Positions 10,701 through 23,367 of a DNA stretch of 64,000 nt are shown here, in pieces (positions within the stretch are counted from its first letter, which is position 1; every line of letters starts with the position of its first letter). Made by a program: the position numbers and the translations under genes. The notes beneath the pieces were generated by a model that worked only from the letters and a program-made list of their open reading frames with translations, made no database searches and had not been told where the DNA came from. Source of the DNA: Bolinopsis microptera (lineage: Eukaryota > Ctenophora > Tentaculata > Lobata > Bolinopsidae); NCBI RefSeq assembly GCF_026151205.1, contig NC_087073.1:3679001-3743000 (forward strand), written 5' to 3'.

Positions 10701-13700
10701 GAGCGTTGGTCTTGGCACACTATTCAATCTCATTATTTCATATAACAATACTGTCTATTAACCTGCTATAATGTATCATAAAATGTATCTTATAATTTTA
10801 TAATAGGCCAATGAGCCGTTCTGTATTGTCTTATGGCTATGTAATGATTATTTTGACAGGCTAGTTTTAGTACAAAGAATGTACGCGGTGTTACATCAAA
10901 AGAGTATTCAGGCTATACTCGATCATTCGAGTGAGTTATGACCTCACTGAACAAAATGTTCAAAATAATAGGAAATGTCCTCGATTTCGTGCAAAGCAAG
11001 GGAATCAAGAATCTGCTGATTAAATCAGCTCAGTCCAATATCAATATTTTAAGCTTCCCCTGGCCCTCCCAATTGTTACGAATAATTGCAAGTGTAAGAC
11101 CAGGAATGCACCTGTAGAATTGTCCGTATGTGATGTACGAGGTTATTTACCTGATTTAACGGGAAGACCGTATCACGGTCACACAGTTTAACACTGTTCA
11201 GAAGAAACCGTAACCTGTATCCGTGAGATGTAGTAGAATTCTCTCTCTCTCTCAGCCTTTAAACACGGCTATAATAAATATATCGTGAGACAATGCTGTT
11301 ATGTTTAACGGTAGGGATGCCGTGTACACACCAGCAAGCACTACAGTGGGGAGGCGGCTGTGTATACTAGTATAATCCATTATACCGTTAGTTAGTTTAC
11401 TTCTTAATTGATGGAGCTGGAGAATATTAAAAACAGATGTTTTGTCAGACCGGTGCGGTGGTTGCAAAACTTAGTACCTCATCAAACCGTACTCTGAATC
11501 CAGCTGCTATTGATTTGCTAGCCTACTACTAAAGATTTACTGAGAATATGTAAGAACTAAGATTTACGGAGTGTACATGATAATAAGAGTTGTACTGGCA
11601 GTTAGATGATCTAAAATTAGTCTGAATCTAGTCTTAGTTAGTGAAGGAGGTCGGTAAAGGAGGTTTTACTGTACAGTCAACTAGCCAACTGAATTGTTTT
11701 TACCTCATGGACTTACATAAACGTTCTGCTACAGGATTATCCAACTGTAGTTCTTTTAAGACTTCAAAAAGTCGAAGCCTGTAACGATCCAATTATTTAG
11801 TCGATGAGAAGAAATAATCGAGCATTATCTCAGTTATCAGGCTACTTAATAATAGCTGTCAGCTGTTTCTTGAGTAAAGCATATCGCCTCATCATCAACA
11901 GAGAAAAAGTTCCCCTAATTAGCTGTATATAATTCGTTTCATGACACATGTGTATACAGTGTAACAGTGTAGTGTAATTATAAGTGTAGATCTGTAAGTG
12001 ATTAGTAGCATAGTCCTGCTTTATAAGATTTCATGTGGCGTTTGTCCTTTGCCTTGAGGGTCGAAGGAGCGGAATATTGAGTTGGTGAGGGAACTGCTTA
12101 GAAAATGTAGATTGGGGTTTCTGTAGGACTCGTGAGACGGTTGGGCGAGACAAATTATTGTACAAGTGTTAAAAATGAGGATCATTTACCGTAAATGAGG
12201 CCTGGCGACTGGTTTATAACTTCCTAATACCTTCATTATATGTTCAGATAACGTGAATGTAAAAACGGTTTCCCAATATAACCAGGGTGCTCCAAATATG
12301 GAAACATAAAGAGAAAAGAACGAATCTGATTTGAAGGGAGGAATCCAAATTTGTCTTTGTCTCTAACTTAACTTTCAACTACGGTTCAAATATCAAGTGC
12401 CCATTATATCATTGTCTATGTACCCAGATTACCAGAGAGGTCTCAGGGACTAGGTTCCAGCTAGCTCCAATTAAGTACTCCGAAAGTTCAACTAGAATAA
12501 AAGTGAACGTTATATCAGCCATTTAAAATGCACTGTTACGGTAGTCTAGACTAAGATACTGATTTTGAGCTATAGTTCGAAACAAACTTCCTTCAGTAGA
12601 AAGGGTCTTGATCTTTTGAGGAAGGGGTTGGAGCTTTAATTGTTGCAGCTCATAAGTGGAGCTTCACTAGAAAGTGATTGTTCAGTGCCTGGTACATATT
12701 GAGCGCATGCTAGGTCTAAATTAAATGCTTGTAGGTTAACTGTTCTTATTAGGATTCCAGGATTCCAGGATTCCAGGATTCCAGGATACCAGGACACTCT
12801 TAACTCCTCGGTTACAATATAAGGGTTACTGATCACTTTTAATGTTACTTGTAGATCATATGTTTTCAAGCAGAAGACCTCTCTTCTTGCTATCTATAAT
12901 ATTCCTGGCGCCCTGCAGTTAGATCTACAGATCTAAGCGTGTCGGTATGCTCTTCTTAGTAACTGAGTTATAATCAGTAACGGCACTGTCATGGTGATTT
13001 ATCACCGTAATACCGCGCCCCTCAAATCTATGTTTTAAGCAATACTCCTCCTTGGCTGGAGCCACTGAGTCGACATCTGCAGTCGATCTCTTAGTTCTCA
13101 GTATGTCTGTACTGCATACCAACATACCAACATACCAGCATACTCATGTATTATATAATGACATTCGTATCAGTATCCTGGCTCTATCATAGAGATCTAT
13201 GATAACTGGAATACCAAGCTTAAGTCTTTAAGATCATCGGATGGCAGGAAGAAATTTGGTGCACTAAAGGCATGTTTTCAGGTTCTGGAATATGAATATC
13301 CTTTCTTTTCGGATAAGTTAAGCGCTCCAATCACTGTATATATCTGGTCATTGAAGATATAAATAGGTCCAGTTATGGGGTGAGGCTTTCTACAAAATTT
13401 GAACAATTGAAGTAATTCGATATCGGGTACTTGGCATTCATAGTAGTGCACTTAATTCATCTTGAATCGGATAAGTGGTCTATAAAACGTTGCCTCTTTC
13501 ATATTTCATACTAAAATCTTGAGTATGGGCGCCATTTGGTGCGATTCTTTAGGTTAACTCTTTTAAAAGCGTAGGTAAGACTTCACAATTGCTATTAATC
13601 GACATCATTTCGAGCATCTTCATACTTATATCAAATCCTAAAAGTGAATCCATCCCCGCTTATAATAAACACATGATACCATTTCATACTGTACTGAGAA

Positions 13701-16700
13701 CTGAGAAGATTGCTAGGTCAGGTGATTTCTGTCCAAGTCACGTACATCTAAAATTTAGTTTCATACTTCATAGCATATTTACGCTTCATAGGTAGCTCAG
13801 TAATCATAGTTCACAGCATATTTAGACTTCACGGGAGGGGTGGTAAACATTTCCAAGCCATCTGTCATTAACGCTCTCCCTTGAAAGTGCTTTTTTGGCA
13901 CTGGAAAGATGCCACCTAAAATCGAGTGACACTGAATTTAATGTGAGTTTTAAAAGTTTAATTTATCCTAATTATTGCGCGCAACAGAGTGACAAGTGTA
14001 ACACGTCTCTATTCCACAGAGTACCAGTAGGAAGATGACAGCTGATGATATGCAGGGTTTCTGGGAGCTCATCCTTCTACAGGTATTTTTATTGTGGATT
14101 TTTATTTTACATTATAGATTTGAGAATTATTTCCGGTCGATAACATTGTTTAAAATGGTTTGATCAAGTTTGCAATCTTAAGAGGTCGATAATTTGATCG
14201 TATTCCATAGTCTTGGTTTCTAGGTAAGCGATCATCGATCATCCGAACAGTTTCCTATCCTCAACCTCGCCCATTGCATGTTTAGTGTTTACTGGTGTCC
14301 GTAATCCGTTCAGAGAGCATTAATTCGGGCAATACGATCCGCTAAATTTCCGTGCCTTCCATTTGGACAGCTACAGCACGAATCCCCATCTCCATAATTT
14401 CAACAGTTACAATCTAGGTCCTCCTAGGACCGGATATCGGTTTTATATTTCACCATTCAATACATATAATACGTTATATATATATACGTTATATATGTTA
14501 TATGTTATCCCCACCAATCTGGTGGTTTCACTTAAAACCCTACAAAACAAAAGGCCGGTGTGAAGAATAGTGCTGGGTGATAGCCAGGGAGCCGACACGT
14601 CGAACACCTTGTCAAGGTGTGATAGACTGCCCATATTATCCTTACCAGACATTAATATCCGTCTGTTAGCCGCGATAAAATAGTATTCTCCTTGTGCCAC
14701 TAACCAGCCCTGGCTATAATAGCTGGCCGGTTATAAAACCAGCCTGGCACGCCCGTTATATGTGGGCGTAATTGTATCGGAATAGTAAAATATGCCACTA
14801 ATTTGACTGATTGTGCGTTAAGACGGTGTCGGATGTTTACTTGGATTACCTTATCTTATCTCTGTGGTGGTAATCCGTCGTATCCAAGTTGGTAGTTTAG
14901 TCGGATATTTGGGAGGTTTCTAAGATAGAATCCGTACTTGCAGTATCCTTATCTCTATGACGTCATCCACACTTGATAATATCCCAGCATAATAGTACTC
15001 TACCGACTAATATCATCTTATTAATAGTATTCAAATTTACTGGATAAATTATGTCTGGTAGAAGAATTACGGAATTATTTGGATATTATCCTTACTGTTG
15101 GCGTGCAAGGCGGCTCGATTCATTCGTTACAGTCTGCGACAGATGTTCTAAAAATCATATATTTCTCCCCCTCTCCCTGTCTCCGATTATGCCATATATG
15201 GAAATATGTTGGAACAGTTCACTCTCTACAGTCAACCAGCCCTGTGTACAGTTGGTGGCTAAGCTCCAGTCTAACTCCGCTCACGCTGACTAATATCATT
15301 TATCTGAGCTACAAGTATAAATAGCCCTATCTCTCTCTCGACAAGGTTATGATAATGTAATAAGCCCGTTCACCTGACGACTGGCCAGGGGACAGGGTGA
15401 TGACCGGGCCGGGGGCCTTGTCATTTCTGTAGAATATAAGAAATGTTATCACAAAGACATGATCTGGTGTAAAATTTAATTAAGATCCAGTGTACTAATA
15501 AACGTTAGACCTCACTTGCGAGAGCTCTGTTTAACCCACACCGCGGCCGGGGTTGGATTACGACATCAAATTTGATTACAGCTCATCATTACGAGCCGGA
15601 TGAGCGCATAATGGTGACATGATGTAACCCTAAACGGGTGAATCTGCCCCCTCCTAATGGATTTGAATCGCGGTAAATTTAGCAGCACGCAGAGTCGTAC
15701 AAACGTTAGTAGTTACCGTGTGTGCGATATTTAGTAGCCGGAGTGTGAGCTCGGAGTGTGTCAAGATATTCAATATTTGACGATGGAGTGAAATTTTTTA
15801 GTGAATTGTTCTGTTGAAGGGAACTGTCTGGAATTTCACAAAGTTTCAGATAATTGGCAGCTGTCCTTGTAAGTCTAGTCGTAGACAACATTTTCTCTGT
15901 ATTAATGTTGTCATTCTACCCAGGTTGAAGACGTCAACAAGATGTTTACTGCGCTGAGAAGTCTCAAGGAAAACAACTGGGTCATCCCCAAATCACCGGT
16001 TAGTTGATAATATCACTCAATTTAAGAATTTTCATATCGTCTTAAATTACTAAGAGACGGATACTAAGTATTTATGAGATATAATCATCAGTCATCAGCG
16101 TTTATATGAAAACCAGCTAGTGGTCAGTTTATACGGGGCGACTGTAAACCCTGCTGATCACTGTTACACATCATAGCCTCACTGTTACACATCATACCCT
16201 CACTGTTACACATCATAGCCTCACTGTTACACATCATAGCCTCACTGTTACACATCATAGTCTCACTGTTACACATCATAGTCTCACTGTTACACATCAT
16301 AGCCTCACTGTTACACATCATAGCCTCACTGTTACACATCATAGTCTCATAATTATATTGGATATATTAATCTTTATATCATGCTAAACGTTACGTTTAA
16401 CATGATATGAAGTTAAGTCGTGATCAGCAAGTTTATGCCATATATGGCAATAGAATCTGTTTATTGTCCCCGGCGCGTTTTGTTTGTGCAAGCTTCTGTG
16501 CAAACTTCACTGCACGCCTCTTTTACAAGGAAATTACGTAACTATAATGGGGTGTTGCCAAATTCTTTCCAATCATTGTGCAGAGTTTGCACTCACCGCA
16601 TACTTAAACGACAATTTCACCGGTTCTAACATGGTAGAATGATGGTAAACACTACGTCAGACCACCGTTTAGAATGACATATCCAGGATATCCTGATACT

Positions 16701-17989
16701 CAGGATATTGTGGAATGTTTTGGTTGCTCAGTAGACTGAGAGGTGCAGAATGTTAAAAATATCCACTAATCACGTTTACACATGAGTAAGCATTGTGTAA
16801 GTAATAAGATTATATCCAGTTCATTTGTAGCTGGTCACATTATTTGAGTGGTTTGTGGACATAAAACGATGAGAACTCTGAGAAAATACTTTTATTTTCA
16901 CTCTATCTATGGCGTGTCATTCTCTTTCATTTTCACTTTACCCGAATTATTTATCTTGAAATAGATCAATCATACCTAAACGGAGCACGATATGACAATA
17001 TAACCGTTACTGGAAGGCATTAAATGTTGCTGTGATAAAACTGATCCAGATAAACTGTTGATCCTTTGATCGTCAAGTATTTTAGAGCAGTTTACGATAA
17101 AGACATAAACGAGGAAAACAATTATTCCTCGTGATCCGATTTTTCCCGCCTCAAACTAAGTTAAATATAGATCTGTGATCTGTAATTGCGTGAGATACAC
17201 AGCATGGTGTATCTTGATACACTGGCTAGACAATAAAATTTGGTTTTCATTGTAATGATGAAATTCCTAACATTTTCGATATCATTTCGCGGCCTGATAG
17301 CGTAATTTAGGACCACTAACATGTAACTACATGGTCCGCATACCTTGTAAATACCTAAGTCACTGTCTGATTTAATCAGCATTGTCCTTGACAATTCTTT
17401 CTGGAAATTTGTAGGTTTCTAGAAATTTGTTAAGAGTGCAACTAATTTTAGCTAATTCCAACTGAACCGCGGCTTGAACCTTCAGATTTGGTGCAATTAA
17501 ACCACAATTTACAAACCTAACTCCGTGTCTAATTGGCGGTAATTGGGAGAAACAATTTGGCTTTATGACGTAATAGCACACATAGAAGGAAAATTGTCTG
17601 CTCTCCTCTTTTTATACTAGCCGGCACCGTCACTAGGACTAAATTAGTGTTGCTAACATTACCTCACTGTACTCTCACACTGCTCCTTATAACGGACATT
17701 CCAACAAGAAACTACCAAGCATTGCATTCCTGCGAAGACTTGGAATATTTTATAGTTTTATTATATTTGACATGGGATTCTCTAACCTACATTCCTCCCC
17801 CAGATGCCTAAAAAGAAAGGAGCCAGCACACCACGAACACCAGCAGCCAATAAGAAGAAGCCCCGGGAAAAGTCAGCTGCCCAAAAAGCGAGGGATGAAG
17901 AACGTAGGAAGATGTTACTCGCGAAGAAACTTGAGATGAAGAAGAAGATGCAAGAGAATGGGAACGTGCCTGAGGTTATCATTACCTAA
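4743..17989 (+). CDS. DLGAP: DLGAP/GKAP (SAPAP) family protein, C-terminal GKAP-domain exons
   Basis: Four exons were identified: 4743-4834, 14020-14082, 15924-15998 and 17804-17989, with phases 2/0/0/0 joining without a stop. The product covers the end of the GKAP domain: a GKANLLLTSKFKQYRGLC helix, then FWELILLQVEDVNKMF, then LKENNWVIP, then a Lys-rich tail. This order matches vertebrate DLGAP1-4 (KFQQFRGLC, FWDLLQLSIEDV, LKANSW). Family members are postsynaptic scaffolds linking PSD-95-type guanylate kinase domains to Shank. Here the C-terminus is VPEVIIT rather than the vertebrate QTRL PDZ ligand. The 5' exons (guanylate-kinase-binding repeats) were not found between 466 and 4742; they may lie left of the window or be too short to recognise. 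The first intron shown is 9.2 kb and contains a satellite-bearing element. The last exon lies in the segmental duplication. Confidence 0.85.
4835..7475. other. Left part of the DLGAP 9.2-kb intron
   Basis: No coding exon was recognised on either strand. It is AT-rich with small local repeats, such as three tandem GAGGTCT-like units near 5937-5966 and TGTATACTGTATGTACACGG-type repeats at about 7017-7090 followed by a short CA tract. Open frames here are short and show no family signature. Confidence 0.6.
7536..7637. repeat. CGGACATA(G/A)(G/A) minisatellite
   Basis: A roughly 10-bp unit is repeated about ten times, grading from CGGACATAGG to CGGACATAGA to CGGACATAAA. The unit equals the inner end of the element's terminal inverted repeat, suggesting the array grew by expansion of the terminus. 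Confidence 0.85.
7775..9690. repeat. TCCTCC-rich satellite, about 1.9 kb
   Basis: A pyrimidine-only strand is built from TCC, TCCTCAG and CCTGGG variants, with higher-order duplication: blocks near 8685-8830 and 8998-9130 are near copies of each other. The long Ser/Pro/Leu frame it contains on the + strand is a by-product of the repeat, not a gene. Confidence 0.9.
9810..10005. repeat. GTCCG(T/A)CCGAGTCCGCCAAT minisatellite
   Basis: A unit of about 20 bp (GTCCGAGTCCGCCAATGTCC and variants) is repeated about eight times. Repeated frames on both strands are artefacts of this periodicity. Confidence 0.85.
10242..10348. repeat. Inverted repeat with 34-bp arms
   Basis: The left arm at 10242-10275 (GTTTAAAATTGGCCCACTTC...) is the inverse of 10315-10348 with two mismatches, around a 39-bp spacer. 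It could form a hairpin in the RNA of the intron or be a small foldback element. No target duplication was recognised. Confidence 0.85.
12750..12795. repeat. GGATTCCA tandem array
   Basis: About five consecutive 8-bp GGATTCCA units with a final variant GGATACCA, inside the DLGAP intron. Confidence 0.85.
16159..16348. repeat. 21-bp minisatellite in DLGAP intron
   Basis: Nine units of ACTGTTACACATCATAGCCT plus one base, varying at one or two positions (AGCCTC, ACCCTC, AGTCTC). The period is a multiple of three, so the minus strand reads as an open MMCNSEA repeat. That is not considered a gene. Confidence 0.95.
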
Positions 17990-18084
17990 GGAAGTGTGTG
18001 GTCGACCTAGCCTGGATCAGGGTAAACGGGCTGGGGTGACAGAGACACAGGTCAGATGTTAGAAGCTGGGTTTAGGATAGCGAG

Positions 18085-18214
18085 ATCACGTGATAGTAGA
18101 TGGGATCACGTGATAGTAGATGGGATCACGTGATAGTAGATGGGATCACGTGATAGTAGATGGGATCACGTGATAGTAGATGGGATCACGTGATAGTAGA
18201 TGGGATCACGTGGT
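18085..18214. repeat. 20-bp tandem array centred on CACGTG, copy B
   Basis: Seven 20-bp units start every 20 bp from 18085 to 18205, one more than in copy A. The last unit ends ATCACGTGGT as in copy A. It starts 96 bp after the DLGAP stop codon. Confidence 0.9.
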
Positions 18215-18880
18215 CGCTATTAAGAGACGGTCTGGTTGGTGTGATGACCCGTTAATAGGAATAATAGGATCTGGATATTTGTGTAATTGTTGTTTCCTTG
18301 TCCGCTGATGATTGTGTTCCACGACCTGGACAAGCCAAAAGGTGAAAGGTTCCCGCAAGTTAAACTGCTCCACGAATATGTCTTCCTTAGACAAGCAGAT
18401 CCTATTACGAGTTTCTGAATGATAATTAATTGAGTTCTAGTCTAAAGTGTTGAATTGAGAGTACCAATACAAGTTGATCGATTTTCTGGTCACATTTTTT
18501 TGATTGAAAACTGATAATTTGTAGTGTAATTAGCACTCCGTGCAACAATTGTTTGATTTGAAGGTAAGAATTTAAGTTGATGAGTGGTTTAGGCCAGTTA
18601 AAGATGAGATTGGATTATGCGTATATCTGTAAATATGCTATTTGATTACTAAAATTCTAAACGTTTTTCCTTTTATTTTGAAAAAGCGAGTGATTTTGTG
18701 GTCATTTATTGTTGTAGTTAAATTTTATAAAAATCAAGAAAAAATAATTGCTCAGTGTAGTTTTATTGTAGAAGTGTTATTCTTGCACAGTGCGGTAGTT
18801 TTCAAAAGGATTGCATTATGGTGAACAATTATTGACAAGCAACGCAGCCTAAGGTCATCATTATAGCATAGTTGAGATGA

Positions 18881-19047
18881 GGGATCGTTCACATATTACT
18901 TGAGGTCCCCTACGGAATTTCCTCCAGAATCATTGGTTCATTTTAACCTGACGTGAAATTGGAAGATAACTCCCTGCTCCTGTCAGCAATCATTCATTTC
19001 TAGTAACGCTCTCCCCCTAAATATGTCACATAAATGTGAACGACCCC
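18881..19047. mobile_element. Short TIR element (MITE), GGGRTCGTTCACAT family, copy B
   Basis: This is the 167-bp counterpart of 1339-1505, with GGGATCGTTCACAT at the left and ATGTGAACGACCCC at the right end. Confidence 0.7.
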
Positions 19048-20115
19048 TTTACCCTTAAAGTCATGTAGAAATCTGCCTCATTGTTAATGTAGATGGTGTA
19101 GTTCAGCTCATTTTCAAAAACAGAGCTTTTAATAAAAATGAGTATTTACTATTTTCCATTTGGGCAATTTTAGAAGTAAATAGATACATTTACAAAGAGG
19201 CATGTTATTAGAAGGAGAATTTAAAGGTCGTTACCATGTTCAGGGTTTTTACGTTTAGTAGGGTATGTGATGTTTATTGTATTTTTAAGTGCAATATTAT
19301 ATTTACTGCATAATGTGGGATGACCATATTTTGAAAACTAAGTTTTTTTTGTTGAAGAGAATATTCAAGTCAATTTTTAAAATGAGTTCTCAATTTGGTT
19401 ATTTGTACGTTTTGATTGGTTTACCGCTTTCGTATGAAAAACATCCACGTTTATTACACTAAGTCGATAACTTTTAATTTTGTTTAACTATTTGTTTGCA
19501 TGTCAATGTGTAAATCTACTACAATAAACTATCTTGTCTTTTTTTGTTGTTGAAAGATCGCCTAGAAAATTTGAGAACGAATGACTATGCTATGATTATC
19601 ACTACATTCGAATGCTTACTTTGTTTGAACAGACGTTTAAGATTTGTACCTGATAGAGGAAATTACGAACGGTCTACTTTTTTCCAAAATGTAAGATAAA
19701 AGTTGAAAGCCGTGAGCATCTAGCGTAACGCTTATACGCGCGCCGCGCGCTGTTAGCTAAGTCTAACTGATCGCGCGCGGCGCGCAATATTTACTATTCT
19801 GGTACGTAGAGTATTATATTAGTAAATATATAAGATCAGATTATAGCTAGGTCATATCAAAGAGCTCCTACTCAAAAGTACTCACCCAAGTGTTCAATTT
19901 TATTTGGCTGGGTGAATTGATAACATAATTGCTTTTATCTCACAATCGCGGAGATCAAATCTTCTGCATGTATTTACTATTTAGTTACCTGAGGACCCCA
20001 GGCTATTATGTTCATTAACATAAATAATAAAGATTTGGCGGAATGACAGGCTCAGCGCGGCCCAGTAACTATTTAGAATCAATATATGCACCAATATAAA
20101 TCATTCGTCTTACCA

Positions 20116-20863
20116 CATACGTTGTATGACCCGCCGCGCACAAGTGTGCGCGGCTCCCCTGTATCGTATATACGAAAATGGGGGTCACGACGTGATACAA
20201 ACAATACCTTTGAAAGAAATTTGGAATTCCTTTGAAAGAAATTTGAAATACCTTTGAAAGAAATCCACAAGCTCGAAATAACGTTGGAGGACTTCGCCGC
20301 GCAAACAAGCATTCTTGCTTCGCATCGACGTCGTCGATCGTTGCTCTGCTTCGCAAAGCAACGATCTCGATAGATTGACATCGTCAATCAAGAAATAACA
20401 CAATTGCAATTGCATTTAATTGACGATGTCAATTCATCGCAGCTCGGCGAGGCACAGTAGCGCATTTCGCCGATCTAGAAGTTGCTCCATCCAGAGCCCT
20501 TGCGCTTGCAGTAGCGCGCGCCCGCCTCACTTGTGAAACAAGCGCGCCCGCAGTGGCGCGAAAGCACATGGTTAGGACGTGAAATCTAGAAGTAACGGAT
20601 CGCGCGCGTTGTAGCGCGATGCATTACTGGGTCGCGCGCGCGCATCCAATAATGCTTCTCGCAACCACAGATTGGCGAGATGCGAAGGATTGACATCGTG
20701 AATCAACGCATCGCGCTACAACAATTGCATTGTCTTATTTCTCTGTAAAAAGTTGATACATGTTACGTATCACAAATATCATTGTATCACGTGGTGACTC
20801 CCACGGTCGCTTCACTACAGGGGGAGCCGCGCACTTCGTGCGCGGCGGGTCATACAACGTATG
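20116..20863. repeat. GC-rich foldback region in copy B
   Basis: The left arm, starting CATACGTTGTATGACCCGCC at 20116, has its inverse ending at 20863. The arms are about 80 bp, with internal palindromic GCGC stretches. Between them lie many GCGC and CGCG runs and perfect ATTGAC-ATC-GTCAAT palindromes (20374-20388 and, inverted, 20419-20433). Copy A has only one arm (about 2388-2462). No protein-coding capacity was seen. Confidence 0.7.
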
Positions 20864-21605
20864 ACAAAAATATCAGAGATGGTGCATGCAACGTATGTTA
20901 AGTAAAAAGCACAACAACTGCTGCGCTTATCATCATGTTACTCTCTTTCAAAAATACATCCAAATTGTGCAATTTGTATAAGTGCATATTATAGCGCGAT
21001 GCACTACCAATTACTTAGCCGCGCATACAATAGTGCAAGTGCTTCTCGCAACCGTTAAATCGGCAAAATGCACCAATTGTGGAAATTGGGCCACGCCGAG
21101 CTGCGAAGGATTGACATCGTCAATTAAAAATACATATATTGATTCGGAATACATTGCAAAATTTGATTTCGATTCATGATGAAGTTTGAAAGCAGTTACA
21201 GCAATGCGCGCAATTTGGGAAGTGTATGTTGTATGTACTTTCAGTGGAAAATATATAACGTGTACCTTTTTAATTGTTAAACCATGGTTAAAATAGTTAT
21301 AAAATACAAACCATTTAATTGTGCCATTGTGGCAATTTTCCACGCGTACTTCACATTATATAATTGTGTATATTGTGCGCGGCAGCGAATTGGAACCTCT
21401 TTTCAAGCATATGCTTAATACATACACGTACGTTGTATACTTCTTTCACGCACGAAGCACATATATGTGAGTAGAGAGAAGCGAGCAATAGACTAACAAG
21501 CTAAGTAAGCCAAGCTTAAGTGTTCATTCATGTCCAAATATAATAAACACGTCACATATATTTCAAAAATATTCGTGATCAGCGTCCGAAAATTTATCGA
21601 TTCAA

Positions 21606-21796
21606 TAATAATAATAATTACAACATTTATAAACCGCCTTATAGCTAAATCATATAACTCGATATAATTTAATCCTGGAGATAAACTCCAGTGCTTTCTA
21701 AAGCGGCTCTTACATTAACTGAGCTTAGTTTAATTGAAAATTAGACATGACAAGTTCATTTTACCTATGTAAATGCAAAATCAATCAAATGCTAGA
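21606..21796. mobile_element. Copy B-specific 191-bp insertion starting (TAA)n
   Basis: Copy A reads directly from ATTTATCGATTCA into AGGTGGTTTTAACTG at 3243. Copy B has about 191 bp here, opening with a TAA microsatellite and ATTACAACATTTATAAACCG. The (TAA)n edge suggests a small retroposed or MITE-like element. No TSD could be defined with certainty. Confidence 0.5.
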
Positions 21797-22310
21797 GGTG
21801 GTTTCAACTGATGGGGGCCCTTTTAGAACATTCTCGAAGATCGACTGTAGAATGAACGATCTGGAAGGGATGACATCGTCAATCAACTGATAGCTAACAC
21901 AATTACAAGAAATTGATTATATATGATGATAGTGACGGTCCTTTGTGTCAGCCCTTTCTTGGGAAAATGGAAGAGTCTTTTAGACTGGTCCGGTGATCCA
22001 GTATTATGGTCAAATACCCGTGGACGGGAGGGAAAACCGGAACTTAAACCTACCAACTGCCAATAAAAGAGGAAGAAACCATGCCAGTAAAAACAGACTC
22101 ATTAGACCACTGGGATCGGCAATAATCTCCAATCTAACTAAGGTACCTAATCGACAAAGATACAGTTAAGGAATCTTCTTCTCGCATGAAGGTAAGATTG
22201 CTGAGCAAAGCGTGTGCGCATTATAAGTAGCAATTGTGCTTTACTCTAACCCAAGCCCTCGTGCTGCAATATATAGCTCATATAGCTATATAGCTCAATA
22301 GTACAATTCT

Positions 22311-23367
22311 CAATGCCTAGCAGCACCAGACAGCAGCCGTGTACCTTTTTCGACTCCGTGGAGTTCCTGATGGACTTTTGTTTACTTTTGTTAATAATCG
22401 GATCAACCTTTCTTTCTCGAAACATGTATCCTATTGTATTTCATTATTGTATTAAAATGTAAAGATATACTAGATATTACAACGAAATAGCGGTATACCA
22501 AATTGGCCCTTGATATTAACTATAACCGTGTTGATGGTTTTAAATTTTGTATGTTGTAAGTATTATATTTTAGTTTGTGAAGCGTTTACTCCTCCCCCTC
22601 AGCAAGACAGTTAGATTGTAGATTGATGATAATAATTGTCAAATGACGTTATATATTATATAACAGTTATAAATGTTCAATAGTTGTAGAGCGATTTCAA
22701 AAGTAGTGGTCCACAGGGGCCCGAAAAAGCCGTACAGGCACTTGGGTCCTTATCCTTGTCACTAATCTCAATTGGATTCGGTTTACACAAAACATGAACA
22801 TTTAGACGTACACATTGACACGATATTTATTAGAAAGCAAAAAGTATAAAATAATACGTGCGTGCGCGGCTTGAGCCGCGCCGCATAAGAACGGATGCGT
22901 GCAGGGGCTGGAGTACGCTTGTATGTAGATTAATGAAATGTTGTTCACATAGCCATGTGCCTACGCGTACTGCGTGACGCGCGCTACTGCAAGCGAGAGG
23001 GCTCTGGTTAGAGCAAGAAATGTTGCATTGTAAATATTGAGAATTGACGATATATTATGATCTAATAGTAAATTTTACAAAGCTGGCTTTGGATTTAGGT
23101 AAGATTATAATTCATTCAAAAAAACCACGGATAGTTTAAATTTATTTCTATTTGTCGTATAATCATAAACAATTTAATCCTGTTTTCAAGAATGCGCGGC
23201 TTTGGCGGCCAGTTATTGACTTATACATTAAATTGGATTTTAAATAGAAATGTGAATATATTAAAATTTAAAACTTTCAAAACGGAGGCTTATAAATATT
23301 ATTATATTATGATTGTAAAATAAAGGATAAAATTTTAAATTTGTTTCACTAAAAAATTTGTTTCACT
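22311..23367. mobile_element. Copy B-specific insertion, about 1.06 kb
   Basis: Copy A reads GTACAATTCTTTTAAAGCTC near 3724. In copy B about 1.06 kb separates the two halves. The inserted DNA has no long frame. It includes a GC-rich segment at 22860-23030 whose GCGCGCTACTGCAAGCG motif is the inverse of sequence at about 20475-20512. It could be a foldback element related to the 20116-20863 region. Termini and target duplication are unclear. Confidence 0.5.

Larger units (their letters stand above)
10079..14019. other. Right part of the DLGAP 9.2-kb intron
   Basis: No exon was recognised before the acceptor at 14018-14019. It contains the inverted repeat at 10242-10348 and a short tandem GGATTCCA array near 12750-12790. 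The remaining frames are short and unremarkable. Confidence 0.6.

Noticed and set aside
16124-16342. MMCNSEA-repeat minus-strand frame
   Set aside because: It is a 21-bp minisatellite within a DLGAP intron.
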